From NCBI GenBank assembly GCA_003520745.1, contig DOUE01000016.1:34404-66702 (forward strand): a stretch of DNA of 32,299 nucleotides, written 5' to 3'. The first letter of the stretch is position 1. Every line of letters begins with the position of its first letter. The notes beneath the pieces are model-generated. The model had not been told where the DNA came from. It saw nothing but the letters and a program-made list of their open reading frames with translations, and ran no database searches. This document shows, piece by piece, positions 7,135-15,192 of this stretch. Position numbers and translations under genes: made by a program. This stretch comes from Erysipelotrichaceae bacterium (GTDB lineage: Bacteria > Bacillota_I > Bacilli_A > Erysipelotrichales > Erysipelotrichaceae).

Positions 7135-9108
7135 ATGCTGAACCTCCGCCAACGTCGATTGCTTCAAGCACTTCTGAATGAGCACGAAAGTCAAACCATT
7201 GACTTTTTTGCGCAACGGATCGAAGTGTCGGTGCGTACGTTGCATAAGGACCTTGATGAGATCGAACGGTTCGTAAACGGAAGCGAAGTGAGCCTGCTTC
7301 GAAAAGCCGGCGTCGGGATTAAGTTGTCCGGTTCGCATGAAGAGCGTCAACGCGTCCTTAACGAGAGACTGATCGGTGTCGAATCCATCGATCCCCTGTC
7401 GACAAGGCTTCGTCGGATGAAAATCACGACAAAGTTGTTGAATTCGAAAGATGGGACGTCGCTGATCAAACTTTCCGAGGAATTTATGGTCGCTCGGACA
7501 TCGATCGTCGCCGACCTGGAAAAGATCGAAGAGTGGGGACGGGTCTATGCGTTGAGGTTGGTTCGTGACCGGGATGGGACACGGGTGGTTGGAAACGAGA
7601 AAGACATCCGTCACGCCCTTGCCGGGTTGATCGGCGAGTTCAACCTCCTCGAAACCGAAGAGATGGATCGATACAATGCTAAGAGTAGAGTCGATATCGC
7701 GACGCAATACCGGTTGCGCCACCTTTTTCCGGATGTCGATCCGGAGAGCGTCGAAGAAATCATCTTGGATGCCGAGAAACATTTGAACTATCGGATCAAT
7801 GATGTTTCGTACACCGTTCTATTGACCCACTTGTTGATTTTGATCCAAAGGGTTCGCTTCGGTGAAACATTGAATCAAGAGGCATTGGCGTCGACCTACG
7901 ATGAAATCCCAAGTGAAATCGCTAGTCGAACGGCATCCTATATATCACGTGAGATCGAATCACGGTTCCAATGCATGATTCCAGAGACCGAAGTACGTTT
8001 CATCGCGATGTATTTGATGTGTCTTGGCATTCAATCCAGCTACACGAATCTTGAGACGCAGGAATATGTCTTGGATATCGACGATACGATAAAGGAGACT
8101 ACTCGGGACATCATCGAGCGTGTTTCCACAATCGCGCAAATCGACCTTACCAAAGATAAACCTTTGTATTACGGACTGATGACGCACATCAAGCCCATGA
8201 TGTCGCGTCTGCGATATGGCATCCTTTTACGAAACCCCTTGCTTGAACAAATCAAATCCCAATATTCCCCGATCTTCAGCATCCTCTATCTTCTGACCCC
8301 CTATTTTGAAGAAAAATTCGGGACTCCGGTCAATGACGATGAACTGAGCTATATGGCGATCCATCTTCAGGCAGCACTCGAACGATGTGTTTCCAACAAG
8401 CGTGTGATCATCGTCTGCCCCGAGGGGATCGGTTTCTCCCGTTTCCTCGCCAACCGGATTTCCCGTTTTGTTTCTTCCATCGAAATCGTGGATATCGTTT
8501 CACTAGGGAAGTTAAACAAGATGGATTTCAGGGAAATCGATTTCATCATTTCCACAGTACCGATCAAGCAAGTGCCGATCCCCGTTTTGCGTGTCAGTTC
8601 ATTGGCGGGGTTCGACGACATTCGGAATGTCAACAATTTCATCATCGAGCAATCGTTTCATAAGCCCAGATTGGTGTTCGAATCGCTTAAAAAGGTGTTG
8701 GATGAAAAACTGATCCTGACCGGATTGAACCATCTGGATCGTAATGAAATCTTGAACCTGGCGTGCGATCGTCTGGAGTCTCTGGGGCGCGTCAAGTCTG
8801 GATTCCGTAAGTCCGTTTTCCATCGCGAACAAACCATTCCAACGTGTTTAGGGAACGGGATTGCGATCCCCCACGGAAAAGAGGAGTTCGTCCTAACCTC
8901 TTCCATCATGATCCTCTGTTGCGACCATGATGTGGACTGGGGGAATGGTAGTGCCAGATTGATGTTTTTGATCGCAGTGAACTTCACGGGGGAAACCGAC
9001 ACCAAAGAAGTGTTGACCGATCTCTACAATGTGATCGATACCCCGATGTTGATCCAACAACTAAAAAACGCCCGTAATGCGGACGAAGTACTCGCGTTAT
9101 TCGCGTGA
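7135..9108 (+). CDS. PTS-controlled transcriptional activator, ManR/MtlR type
   Basis: A DNA-binding activator of about 657 residues whose activity is set by PTS phosphorylation. Order: helix-turn-helix (about 5-60), second HTH (about 95-155), PRD1 (about 185-300), PRD2 (about 310-420), EIIB-like domain with C428 (VIIVCPEGIGFS), EIIA-like domain with H580 (GIAIPHGKEE). PRD1 has H232 (THLLI) but its second His position reads IAMYLM, so it lacks that His; PRD2 keeps both, H351 and H410. A GTG at 7126 is in frame, but AGGTG is best placed for the ATG at 7135. It very likely controls the PTS operon upstream. Bacillus ManR next to manP-manA is the closest arrangement I know. Confidence 0.9.
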   Translation: MLNLRQRRLLQALLNEHESQTIDFFAQRIEVSVRTLHKDLDEIERFVNGSEVSLLRKAGVGIKLSGSHEERQRVLNERLIGVESIDPLSTRLRRMKITTKLLNSKDGTSLIKLSEEFMVARTSIVADLEKIEEWGRVYALRLVRDRDGTRVVGNEKDIRHALAGLIGEFNLLETEEMDRYNAKSRVDIATQYRLRHLFPDVDPESVEEIILDAEKHLNYRINDVSYTVLLTHLLILIQRVRFGETLNQEALASTYDEIPSEIASRTASYISREIESRFQCMIPETEVRFIAMYLMCLGIQSSYTNLETQEYVLDIDDTIKETTRDIIERVSTIAQIDLTKDKPLYYGLMTHIKPMMSRLRYGILLRNPLLEQIKSQYSPIFSILYLLTPYFEEKFGTPVNDDELSYMAIHLQAALERCVSNKRVIIVCPEGIGFSRFLANRISRFVSSIEIVDIVSLGKLNKMDFREIDFIISTVPIKQVPIPVLRVSSLAGFDDIRNVNNFIIEQSFHKPRLVFESLKKVLDEKLILTGLNHLDRNEILNLACDRLESLGRVKSGFRKSVFHREQTIPTCLGNGIAIPHGKEEFVLTSSIMILCCDHDVDWGNGSARLMFLIAVNFTGETDTKEVLTDLYNVIDTPMLIQQLKNARNADEVLALFA

Positions 9109-9124
9109 GGGAAAGAGAGAGAAT

Positions 9125-9445
9125 ATGAAAATCGTCGGAGTCACCGCCTGTCCGACAGGCATTGCACATACCTACATGGCGCAAGCCGCCTTGATCAAGA
9201 AGGGGAAAGAACTCGGGCACCAGGTTGCCATCGAGACCCAGGGTAGCATGGGGATCGAAAGCGAATTGAAGCGAAGTGAAATCAGAGATGCTGACATCGT
9301 GGTGCTTGCGGTGGGTTGCGCCGTCGAAGGACTGGAGCGATTCGAGGGGAAAAAGATCTTGAAAATCGAAGTTTCCGAGGCGATCGCGCACCCTAACCGG
9401 GTCTATGAAAAGATTCTGGAAATCGTCGCAAAAGAATCAAAGTAG
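9125..9445 (+). CDS. PTS EIIB, fructose superfamily (copy 2)
   Basis: A second free EIIB of 106 residues with the same active-site segment (ACPTGIAHTYMA, C9) as the copy at 5634. The sequences are close through GSMGIESELK and AVGCAVEGLERF and diverge in the C-terminal helix. It sits 16 bases after the regulator, with no EIIC of its own. It could serve the same EIIC, or act mainly as a phosphate relay to the regulator. Its end overlaps the convergent YciI gene by nine bases. Confidence 0.92.
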   Translation: MKIVGVTACPTGIAHTYMAQAALIKKGKELGHQVAIETQGSMGIESELKRSEIRDADIVVLAVGCAVEGLERFEGKKILKIEVSEAIAHPNRVYEKILEIVAKESK

Positions 9446-9715
9446 ATAGTCGTTCGATGCATCCGCGATTTCCATCGTGCGGAGCGTAAACGTTTTATAC
9501 CCCTCATGGATGAAGGGATCGCTTTGTGCGATCTTTTTTGCTTCGTCCATCGATCCGGCTCTGAACACGACCATCCCTCCGGGTTCGTCGATGAAGGGTC
9601 CGCACAGCACCAACAAGCCTTCCTGATCCAATCGTTTCAGGTAGGAAACATGGCGCGCAACGAGAGACGCATCCAACGGTTTCTGATTGACCATTAGCGA
9701 AACATAGACGGGCAT
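9437..9715 (-). CDS. YciI-family protein
   Basis: A 92-residue single-domain protein of the YciI fold (a dimeric ferredoxin-like fold). Family features are the N-terminal beta strand, the RHVSYLKRLDQEGLLVLCGPF segment with its conserved His, and DPFIHEGYKTF near the C-terminus, which together line the pocket in known structures. Enzymatic roles are proven for few members, so the substrate is unknown. CCTCCT at 9723-9728 (AGGAGG on the minus strand) is seven bases before the start. It lies downstream of the membrane kinase gene but beyond a terminator. Confidence 0.85.
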   Translation of the reverse strand: MPVYVSLMVNQKPLDASLVARHVSYLKRLDQEGLLVLCGPFIDEPGGMVVFRAGSMDEAKKIAQSDPFIHEGYKTFTLRTMEIADASNDYLL

Positions 9716-9728
9716 GGGTTAACCTCCT

Positions 9729-9752
9729 TAAAAAAACCGCGACGAATCGCGA
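9729..9752 (-). terminator. Terminator of the membrane kinase gene
   Basis: On the minus strand CGCGA and TCGCG enclose the tetraloop TTCG (9738-9751), followed by a T run opposite the A tract 9730-9736. It sits directly after the stop at 9753-9755. Confidence 0.75.
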
Positions 9753-10403
9753 TTAGAGCATATAGACGAAATACACAAACGAAGTCATCATCGGGACCAA
9801 CAAATTATCCAACCCCCAAGGGCAGATCGCTTCGACCAGCGTGGCGACGGAAGCCACCAAGAGACAGGCGCCGATCGCGACGTTTCCCGTGGCATAAGTC
9901 AAATAGGTATAAATGACGATCAAGGAAACCAGAAACATCGTGGCGCTTCCCTCGAAACTCTTTTTCGCCTGGAAAATCTGAAAGGGATGACTCCCCCACT
10001 TGCGGCCGATCAGGGATGCAAGTCCGTCCCCATAGCCCATGACCAGGATACCCAAACCGCCGACGGTTTGAAGAGCGCCGGGTTGGAAACTGATGAACGT
10101 CAGGAACAATGTGCTGATCGCATAATAGATCGTACCGAAATTCCTTTGCCCGTCCCGCTTGTTGATGGAAGGGATCCATCCGAAGAAATAGGTGACGCTA
10201 TTGAAGATCACGAAGAAAAACGGGACGATCGAGGCCATCCACGGGGAGCGGAAAGCATAGACCGCGATGAACCACCAATTCGCGGCCAGGATGTGGACGA
10301 ACTTGCGGCTGAACTCAAAGGGGATTTTTTGAAGTTTCAGTGAGATCAGAAGAATGATTCCCAAATAGGCGAAAGACAACGCCAAACCGACGTATTCATT
10401 CAT
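9753..10403 (-). CDS. DGK1/SEC59/VTE5-type CTP-dependent lipid kinase-like membrane protein
   Basis: An integral membrane protein of 216 residues with six to seven hydrophobic segments. It matches the family of dolichol, phytol and diacylglycerol kinases that use CTP: RKFVHILAANWW near residue 33, GYGDGLASLIGRKWG near residue 122 and KKSFEGSATMF near residue 147 are the three family motifs. The likely role is phosphorylating a prenol or diacylglycerol in the membrane; bacterial members are rarely tested. AAGGATCC precedes the start. A TATAAT on the minus strand (10445-10450) may be its -10 box, though no good -35 is present. Confidence 0.8.
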   Translation of the reverse strand: MNEYVGLALSFAYLGIILLISLKLQKIPFEFSRKFVHILAANWWFIAVYAFRSPWMASIVPFFFVIFNSVTYFFGWIPSINKRDGQRNFGTIYYAISTLFLTFISFQPGALQTVGGLGILVMGYGDGLASLIGRKWGSHPFQIFQAKKSFEGSATMFLVSLIVIYTYLTYATGNVAIGACLLVASVATLVEAICPWGLDNLLVPMMTSFVYFVYML

Positions 10404-10465
10404 TTGAAGGATCCTTTCATAAAACAGTTGTGCTTGTAAGTGTAATTATAACGAAGTTTATGCGC

Positions 10466-11275
10466 TTATGCATCTTTTTTTACAATTTTCGTTACACAGA
10501 GTATGCGAAACGAAGCCCTGACGTGAAGCGAAGCGAGGGTCTTCAAGCGATCCAGGCTTTCTTTCGGGCTTTTGTGGACATAGGGGGTCATCTGAAGGAG
10601 ATGAAGCAAGTCTTGATTCGATAGATTCATTTCGAAGGAAACATCGTCGAAGCCGACGGTTTCAAACCCTTCGATCGCCTCGGGAGCTGCGGGGTTTAAG
10701 CGAACCACGGGATAGAGCGCTTCCTTCAATTCAAGAAGATGATCCTCGTTCGGTAAGACAAATACGGCGTATCCCGCCGGTCGCATCACTCTTGTGATTT
10801 CATCCAAAAACAAAGGGGCGAAAATATTCAGTGTCAGATCGATGCTTGTATCTTGGATGGGCAGGTCGCGGATGCTGGCGGCGAGATAGCGTACGTTATG
10901 TGAGCGTTTTCCCGCTTTCTTGAGGGCGTCGACGGAAAGATCCACCCCGGTCCATGACGATTCGGGGAAAGCCTCGGCGATCGCCTGGGTATAATATCCC
11001 TCGCCACAGCCCAGATCCAATCCAAGGATGAAGGGAAGAAGCTTCATCCTTTGGATCAACGCATCCAATAAGGGACGATAGTGTCCTTTCCCTAAAAACT
11101 CGCTCCGGGCAATGATCATCGCCTTTTCATCGCCGCTTTTGCGCTGTTTCGACCCGATCGTCAGATTCACATATCCGCTTGAGGCTCGGTCGAAACGATG
11201 GTTCTTCAGACAGACCATCCCTTGTTCATTCTCGATCATCACATTCTTGCATACCGGGCAACGTAGGATTCCCAT
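10466..11275 (-). CDS. rlmA: 23S rRNA (guanine-N1)-methyltransferase, RlmA type
   Basis: Methylates N1 of a guanine in helix 35 of 23S rRNA (G745 in Gram-negative, G748 in Gram-positive numbering). The N-terminal zinc finger is complete: C6, C9, C22 and H26 in RCPVC and VCLKNHRFD. A Rossmann methyltransferase domain follows, with the S-adenosylmethionine loop GLDLGCGEGYY near residue 85. Length 269 is normal. The start is preceded by AGAGGTGGA. It diverges from exonuclease III. The Gram-positive type (tylosin and mycinamycin-related) is likely by taxonomy, not shown by sequence. Confidence 0.88.
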   Translation of the reverse strand: MGILRCPVCKNVMIENEQGMVCLKNHRFDRASSGYVNLTIGSKQRKSGDEKAMIIARSEFLGKGHYRPLLDALIQRMKLLPFILGLDLGCGEGYYTQAIAEAFPESSWTGVDLSVDALKKAGKRSHNVRYLAASIRDLPIQDTSIDLTLNIFAPLFLDEITRVMRPAGYAVFVLPNEDHLLELKEALYPVVRLNPAAPEAIEGFETVGFDDVSFEMNLSNQDLLHLLQMTPYVHKSPKESLDRLKTLASLHVRASFRILCVTKIVKKDA

Positions 11276-11296
11276 CTTCCACCTCTTTCAAAACCC

Positions 11297-11325
11297 ATGA
11301 CAAACGGCTCTCTATTGATTATACT
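11297..11325 (+). promoter_or_regulatory. Promoter of the exonuclease III gene
   Basis: ATGACA (11297-11302) and TATACT (11320-11325) are 17 bases apart. The -10 box overlaps a TATAAT read on the minus strand (11318-11323), which might serve rlmA. Confidence 0.55.
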
Positions 11326-11354
11326 TGAAGAGACATCCAAAGAGGAGAATCCTT

Positions 11355-12104
11355 ATGAAATTTGTATCCTGGAATGTAAACGGCCTACGTGCGATCGCGC
11401 AAAAAGGCTTCGACGAGATTTTCGAAAGTTTCAACGCAGACTTCTTTTGCCTGCAGGAAACCAAGATGCAGGAGGGGCAACACGACTTCAGCCCTCTGGG
11501 TTATGTGAAGTATTTCAACTATGCCGAGAAGAAGGGTTATTCCGGAACGGCCATCTATGCCCGCAAAGAACCGTTGTCCGTCGCGTATGGAATAAATAAG
11601 TCTGAACACGATACCGAAGGAAGGGTCGTGACCTTGGAATATGAAGATTTCTTCCTCGTCTGTGTCTATACGCCCAACGCACAGGACGAACTCAAGCGTT
11701 TGGATTACCGCATGGCCTGGGAAGACGCGTTCAGGGAATATCTGATCGGACTCGACCAGAAGAAACCGGTCATCGTGTGCGGCGACCTCAATGTCGCGCA
11801 CAATGAAATCGACTTGAAGAACCCCAAGACCAACCGCTTCAGTCCGGGGTTCAGCGACCAGGAACGCGCCAAGTTCAACGAATTCCTGAAAGCGGGATTC
11901 GCGGATACCTTCCGTGTCCTGTATCCCGACACCGTGAAGTATTCCTGGTGGTCCTACCGCATGAATGCACGTGCCAAGGGCACTGGGTGGCGTATCGATT
12001 ATTTCGTCGTCTCCGAGCGTCTGATGCCTCGTGTGATGGATGCGGCGATCCACGACGATGTCTTCGGCAGCGACCATTGCCCGGTCAGCTTGATTTTGGA
12101 ATAA
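11355..12104 (+). CDS. xth: Exodeoxyribonuclease III / AP endonuclease
   Basis: Cuts DNA at abasic sites and degrades duplex DNA from 3' ends in base excision repair. Motifs of the exonuclease-endonuclease-phosphatase fold appear in order: SWNVNGLRA (Asn), CLQETKMQ (metal-binding Glu), YTPNAQ, CGDLNVAHNEIDL (Asp and Asn), WRIDYFVVS and the terminal GSDHCPV (catalytic Asp-His). Length 249 is normal for the ExoA branch. The ATG follows AGAGGAG. The methyltransferase gene starts one base after the stop, so the two are co-transcribed. Confidence 0.95.
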   Translation: MKFVSWNVNGLRAIAQKGFDEIFESFNADFFCLQETKMQEGQHDFSPLGYVKYFNYAEKKGYSGTAIYARKEPLSVAYGINKSEHDTEGRVVTLEYEDFFLVCVYTPNAQDELKRLDYRMAWEDAFREYLIGLDQKKPVIVCGDLNVAHNEIDLKNPKTNRFSPGFSDQERAKFNEFLKAGFADTFRVLYPDTVKYSWWSYRMNARAKGTGWRIDYFVVSERLMPRVMDAAIHDDVFGSDHCPVSLILE

Positions 12105-12105
12105 C

Positions 12106-13407
12106 ATGGCTGTCGCGAAACAAGGCGTCTGCCGCAAGATCGATGAAAACGGTAAAGGATGGGTCGAAGGGGTTTCTTTCGATAACGTTTTGCCGTTGGA
12201 AGAAATCAAGTTCGATCCCAACACCAAGAAAATCCTCCAGCGTGTCGTCGATGCGCCGACACGCATCAGACCCGTCTGCCCCTACTTCAGCCAATGCGGC
12301 TCCTGTCAGTTTCTGCATTGGGAATACGATGCGCAACTCGAATGGAAAACCGATCAAGTCCGCCACCATTTCAAGTCGATCACGAAAATCCCCGTCAAGG
12401 ACTGCCTTGGCACAGACCGCCAGTTCGGCTATCGATCCAAAAACATCCTGACCTTCAAAGCCGATGGGAAAAACGCCATCGCCGGTTACTATGCGGCCGG
12501 GACGCATGCCTTGTTCGATGTCAAGAGCTGCGACGTCACCCATCCCAAAGCGATAGAGATCTTCACGACCCTGAAACAACTGGTGAATTCGTTCCGCGTC
12601 GAAATCTATGACGAGAACCGGAAAAAAGGCTTGCTTCGCCATGCATTGATCCGGGTCGCGGAGTCGACCGGGGAGATCCTCGTGGTGCTGGTCGTCGCCC
12701 ATTCCGATTTTAAAGGGCGCAAGAACTTCGTCGCCTCACTCATCAAGCGTCATCCCGAGATCACCTCGGTCATCGAAAACACCAATAGCCGATCCACAAG
12801 CATCGTGCTGGGAAACCAGGAACGTACGCTTTATGGAAAAGGATATATCGTCGACCGACTTGGCGATTACACTTTCAAGATTTCCGCCCGTTCGTTTTAC
12901 CAAGTCCATCCGACACAGACCGAGATCCTTTACCAAAACGCATTGGATGCGGCGCAACTTCGAAAAACCGATGTTTTGCTGGATGCCTACAGCGGTGTCG
13001 GTACTATCGGGATCTACGCCAGCAAGCGCGTCAAGGAAGTGATCTGCGTCGAAAGCAATCCGGATGCGACGGAAGACGCACGCAATAACGGGAAACACAA
13101 TCAAGTCAGCAATGCGCGGTTCATCTGCGCCGATGCTTCGCAGTGGTTACTGGATACGTCCACATCTTCCGCTAAAATCGACGTGGTCGTCATGGACCCT
13201 CCACGTGAAGGTAGCGACAAGAACTTCCTCTTTGCGTTGCGTAAACTTCGACCGCGTACCATCGTCTATATTTCATGCAATCCGGAAACACAAGCCCGCG
13301 ACGTGAAGGAACTTCTCACGATCTACGATATCCAGTCCATCCAACCGGTCGACATGTTCCCTCAGACTTCCCATATCGAATGCATTGTGTTGCTTCAGAG
13401 ACGCTGA
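12106..13407 (+). CDS. RlmCD/TrmA-family 23S rRNA (uracil-C5)-methyltransferase
   Basis: Methylates C5 of uracil in rRNA (or tRNA). The 433-residue protein begins with a divergent TRAM-like segment. It has the [4Fe-4S] ligands C58, C64, C67 and C142 (VCPYFSQCGSC and KSCDVT), a SAM-binding domain (DAYSGVGTIGIYAS), DPPREGS at 364-370, the nucleophile C391 in SCNPET, and the general base E425 in SHIEC. All catalytic residues are present. Gram-positive homologues modify U747 and U1939 (RlmCD) or only one; sequence alone does not decide. The start lies one base after the exonuclease stop, with no separate promoter. Confidence 0.9.
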   Translation: MAVAKQGVCRKIDENGKGWVEGVSFDNVLPLEEIKFDPNTKKILQRVVDAPTRIRPVCPYFSQCGSCQFLHWEYDAQLEWKTDQVRHHFKSITKIPVKDCLGTDRQFGYRSKNILTFKADGKNAIAGYYAAGTHALFDVKSCDVTHPKAIEIFTTLKQLVNSFRVEIYDENRKKGLLRHALIRVAESTGEILVVLVVAHSDFKGRKNFVASLIKRHPEITSVIENTNSRSTSIVLGNQERTLYGKGYIVDRLGDYTFKISARSFYQVHPTQTEILYQNALDAAQLRKTDVLLDAYSGVGTIGIYASKRVKEVICVESNPDATEDARNNGKHNQVSNARFICADASQWLLDTSTSSAKIDVVVMDPPREGSDKNFLFALRKLRPRTIVYISCNPETQARDVKELLTIYDIQSIQPVDMFPQTSHIECIVLLQRR

Positions 13408-13441
13408 GTCGATTCCAATCCATGAGATAATGATGAACGGA

Positions 13442-13470
13442 TTGACATGGGACAGGGTATGTTCTACAGT
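13442..13470 (+). promoter_or_regulatory. Promoter of the small membrane protein gene
   Basis: A perfect TTGACA (13442-13447) and TACAGT (13465-13470) with a 17-base spacer. Confidence 0.6.
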
Positions 13471-13484
13471 TGAATCTAAATCAT

Positions 13485-13504
13485 GGATGAATCATGCTTC
13501 ATCC
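13485..13504. repeat. Inverted repeat just before a ribosome binding site
   Basis: Perfect 7-base arms GGATGAA (13485-13491) and TTCATCC (13498-13504) with loop TCATGC. It touches the CTGGAGG ribosome binding site of the next gene and lies in the leader of its transcript, so it could be an RNA hairpin or an operator. Confidence 0.5.
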
Positions 13505-13514
13505 TGGAGGTAGA

Positions 13515-13955
13515 ATGGAAAACAAGAAAACCTTGTCGATTCTTATCCCTCTTGTTTCTGTTTTCTTCGGTGGCGTATTGATCCTTGCGTTGACCTACAT
13601 CGGCTATGTCGCACTCTATTTTTTCATCGAGGCGAACTTCATCAAAAACCCCCAACACTTCCAAATGGACAAGTTTCGGTCTTCCTACATGATGTTTATG
13701 ATTCTGATTTATTTCCTGATCGATCGATCGAAGATTCATGACTTATTCAAGGCGGCGGCGTTGGTTTCTCCGTTGAGTATGGTTCTGGTGGTCGTGGTAT
13801 TGAGGTTCTACGATCGTATCCCCTATGCCTATCTTGGCATCGCCTTTGTTTTAGCCGGGTTACTAGCTTGGCTCATCTTGTCGAAAAAGCCGTGGTACTA
13901 TTATTTGTCCGCTTTGATCACCCTGGGTGTTTCCATCGCCTATGCCTGGCCATAA
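13515..13955 (+). CDS. Small polytopic membrane protein of unknown function
   Basis: A 146-residue hydrophobic protein with four to five predicted membrane segments (beginning TLSILIPLVSVFFGGVLIL, ending ALITLGVSIAYAW). CTGGAGG at 13504-13510 sets the start at the ATG at 13515 rather than the upstream in-frame ATG at 13494. No charged residues typical of transport are buried in the segments, and no known family signature is seen. It stands alone, with its own promoter and a terminator after it. Confidence 0.75.
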   Translation: MENKKTLSILIPLVSVFFGGVLILALTYIGYVALYFFIEANFIKNPQHFQMDKFRSSYMMFMILIYFLIDRSKIHDLFKAAALVSPLSMVLVVVVLRFYDRIPYAYLGIAFVLAGLLAWLILSKKPWYYYLSALITLGVSIAYAWP

Positions 13956-14046
13956 GAATGACTTGTGCTTTCGGTTTTATAGCGATAAGTTCAAAGTAAT
14001 ATTCAGAATTCAACATCCATTCGATCTTTACTTCTGAATTAAACAA

Positions 14047-14080
14047 GAAAGGTACTTCGCTAAGCGTCGTACCTTTCTTT
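14047..14080 (+). terminator. Terminator between convergent genes
   Basis: Perfect 9-base arms GAAAGGTAC (14047-14055) and GTACCTTTC (14069-14077), followed by TTTATGTTT. It serves the membrane protein gene and may also stop the NifX-like gene from the other side. The rest of 13956-14113 shows an 8-base ATTCAGAA/TTCTGAAT inverted repeat and nothing else. Confidence 0.7.
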
Positions 14081-14113
14081 ATGTTTCGATGAGTTCAATC
14101 TCTGACCGTATTG

Positions 14114-14488
14114 CTAGACTTTGTAGGTTCCCGGAGTTTGATGTCCTTTGTGGATGTCCGAGAGTAAGTGTAGTTGGTTGTTCATAAACAATGCGAGAGC
14201 TTCCATCGCACTGATTTTCATCGCATGGAAGAAGACGACGCCCTCGTTATTTAGCGTCATTACGACGTTCTCGCCGCAGCTTTCGGCGATCGCCGTGTCG
14301 ATTTTCGTTTCCTTCAACATCGCGATGACCCGCGGTCCGGCTCCTGGTTGATCCGCATTTTTCGTATTGTCGATAAAATCCGTCTTTTTGGTTTCCGTAT
14401 CATAGATCATGAAGTACGGTGCGCGGGAAAAAGATGCGCTGATGACTCCCGATGTCGTGTTCGAATCAATCGATAGGGCGATTTTCAT
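14114..14488 (-). CDS. NifX/NifB-like cofactor-binding domain protein (leftward operon)
   Basis: A single domain of the dinitrogenase iron-molybdenum cofactor-binding family (RNase H-like fold), 124 residues. Family features: the N-terminal strand KIALSIDS, the ASFSRAPYFMIYDTET segment in place of the usual HFGRAPYF, and GAGPRVIAMLKE, in which the His and Gly-rich loop of nitrogenase proteins are partly changed. Members bind molybdenum- or copper-containing or Fe-S clusters. No nif structural genes are near. The start overlaps the DUF134 stop (ATGA) with AAGGAG upstream, so it is translationally coupled to that regulator. Confidence 0.88.
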   Translation of the reverse strand: MKIALSIDSNTTSGVISASFSRAPYFMIYDTETKKTDFIDNTKNADQPGAGPRVIAMLKETKIDTAIAESCGENVVMTLNNEGVVFFHAMKISAMEALALFMNNQLHLLSDIHKGHQTPGTYKV

Positions 14489-14865
14489 AAATTCTCCTTT
14501 GTTTGGCCGTGGCCGTTTTGAGCGTGTCTTCTACCGCGGCATGGGCCGTAGCCGCACGGGGTATCGCTGTCTTCGCACAGTTTATAGTCCCCGCCTTCGA
14601 TGCGGATCACTTTATTGTTGACGAAAGATTCGGCGATTTTTTTGCGTGCATCGTTGTAGATTTTCTGTGCCGTGGTTCGTGCAATCTGCATTCTCGCCGC
14701 GCATTCTTCCTGATCCAGGTTTTCAAGATCGATGAGTCGTATCGCCTCGTACTCTTCAACCGACATGATGATCGTGTCGAGTTGTCCTTTATTGGCGATA
14801 TAGGGACCATATTCGGTCATGTTTGGTAGATTGCATACGCGTTTCCATTTGCGTGGTCTGGGCAT
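14485..14865 (-). CDS. DUF134 regulator with Cys/His-rich tail (leftward operon)
   Basis: A 126-residue member of DUF134, whose sigma-70 region 4-like HTH suggests DNA binding. The start MPRPRKWKRVCNLP is the family signature, with a conserved Cys at residue 11. The HTH is LDQEECAARMQIARTTAQKIYND at about 50-72. The last third is rich in Cys and His (CEDSDTPCGYGPCRGRRH) and could bind metal. It closely matches the regulator at 15372. Family members are unproven, so DNA binding is inference. It lies 44 bases after the DUF5320 gene and overlaps the NifX-like gene. Confidence 0.9.
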   Translation of the reverse strand: MPRPRKWKRVCNLPNMTEYGPYIANKGQLDTIIMSVEEYEAIRLIDLENLDQEECAARMQIARTTAQKIYNDARKKIAESFVNNKVIRIEGGDYKLCEDSDTPCGYGPCRGRRHAQNGHGQTKENL

Positions 14866-14909
14866 GGTGGTTATCCTCTCTGGATGTGTTATACGCAGAA
14901 AAGCAGGGA

Positions 14910-15176
14910 TTACCCTTGCTGTTTCTGATTTTCATCGATTTGGTTGAGTCGATTCTCGATTTGTGTAGACCGTTGGTTCAACCATTCCTTTTGTTGAAGA
15001 AGTGTTTCTTTTTCGTTCGTGTCGCCGCTAACATAGCGACAAAACCCACGACCGCGGCCCATTTTTAGACCTCGTCCTAAACCATTGGCGGTTTGTCTGT
15101 TCGTGTTGCACGGACCGGCACCTCTGCCGCTCATCGGACCTAAACCTACAGGACCTGTTCCATCATTTCTTGGCAT
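14910..15176 (-). CDS. DUF5320-type small Gly-rich protein
   Basis: An 88-residue protein. The N-terminal half has the DUF5320 signature MPRNDGTGPVGLGPMSGRGAG with a Cys soon after (GPCNTN), and a second Cys near GFCRYV. The C-terminal 35 residues are a charged, Gln-rich helix likely to form a coiled coil. AGGAGG (CCTCCT, 15184-15189) is four bases before an ATG at 15179 and seven before the one at 15176; I take 15176. Small DUF5320 genes recur beside NifX-like and MinD-like genes in anaerobes; no function is proven. It is the first gene of the leftward operon. Confidence 0.85.
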   Translation of the reverse strand: MPRNDGTGPVGLGPMSGRGAGPCNTNRQTANGLGRGLKMGRGRGFCRYVSGDTNEKETLLQQKEWLNQRSTQIENRLNQIDENQKQQG

Positions 15177-15192
15177 CATTTCACCTCCTTAG

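Noticed and set aside
10456..10488. A T run after an ATGC/GCAT stem on the plus strand.
   Set aside because: No plus-strand gene ends there; both flanking genes are on the minus strand, and the stem is only four bases.
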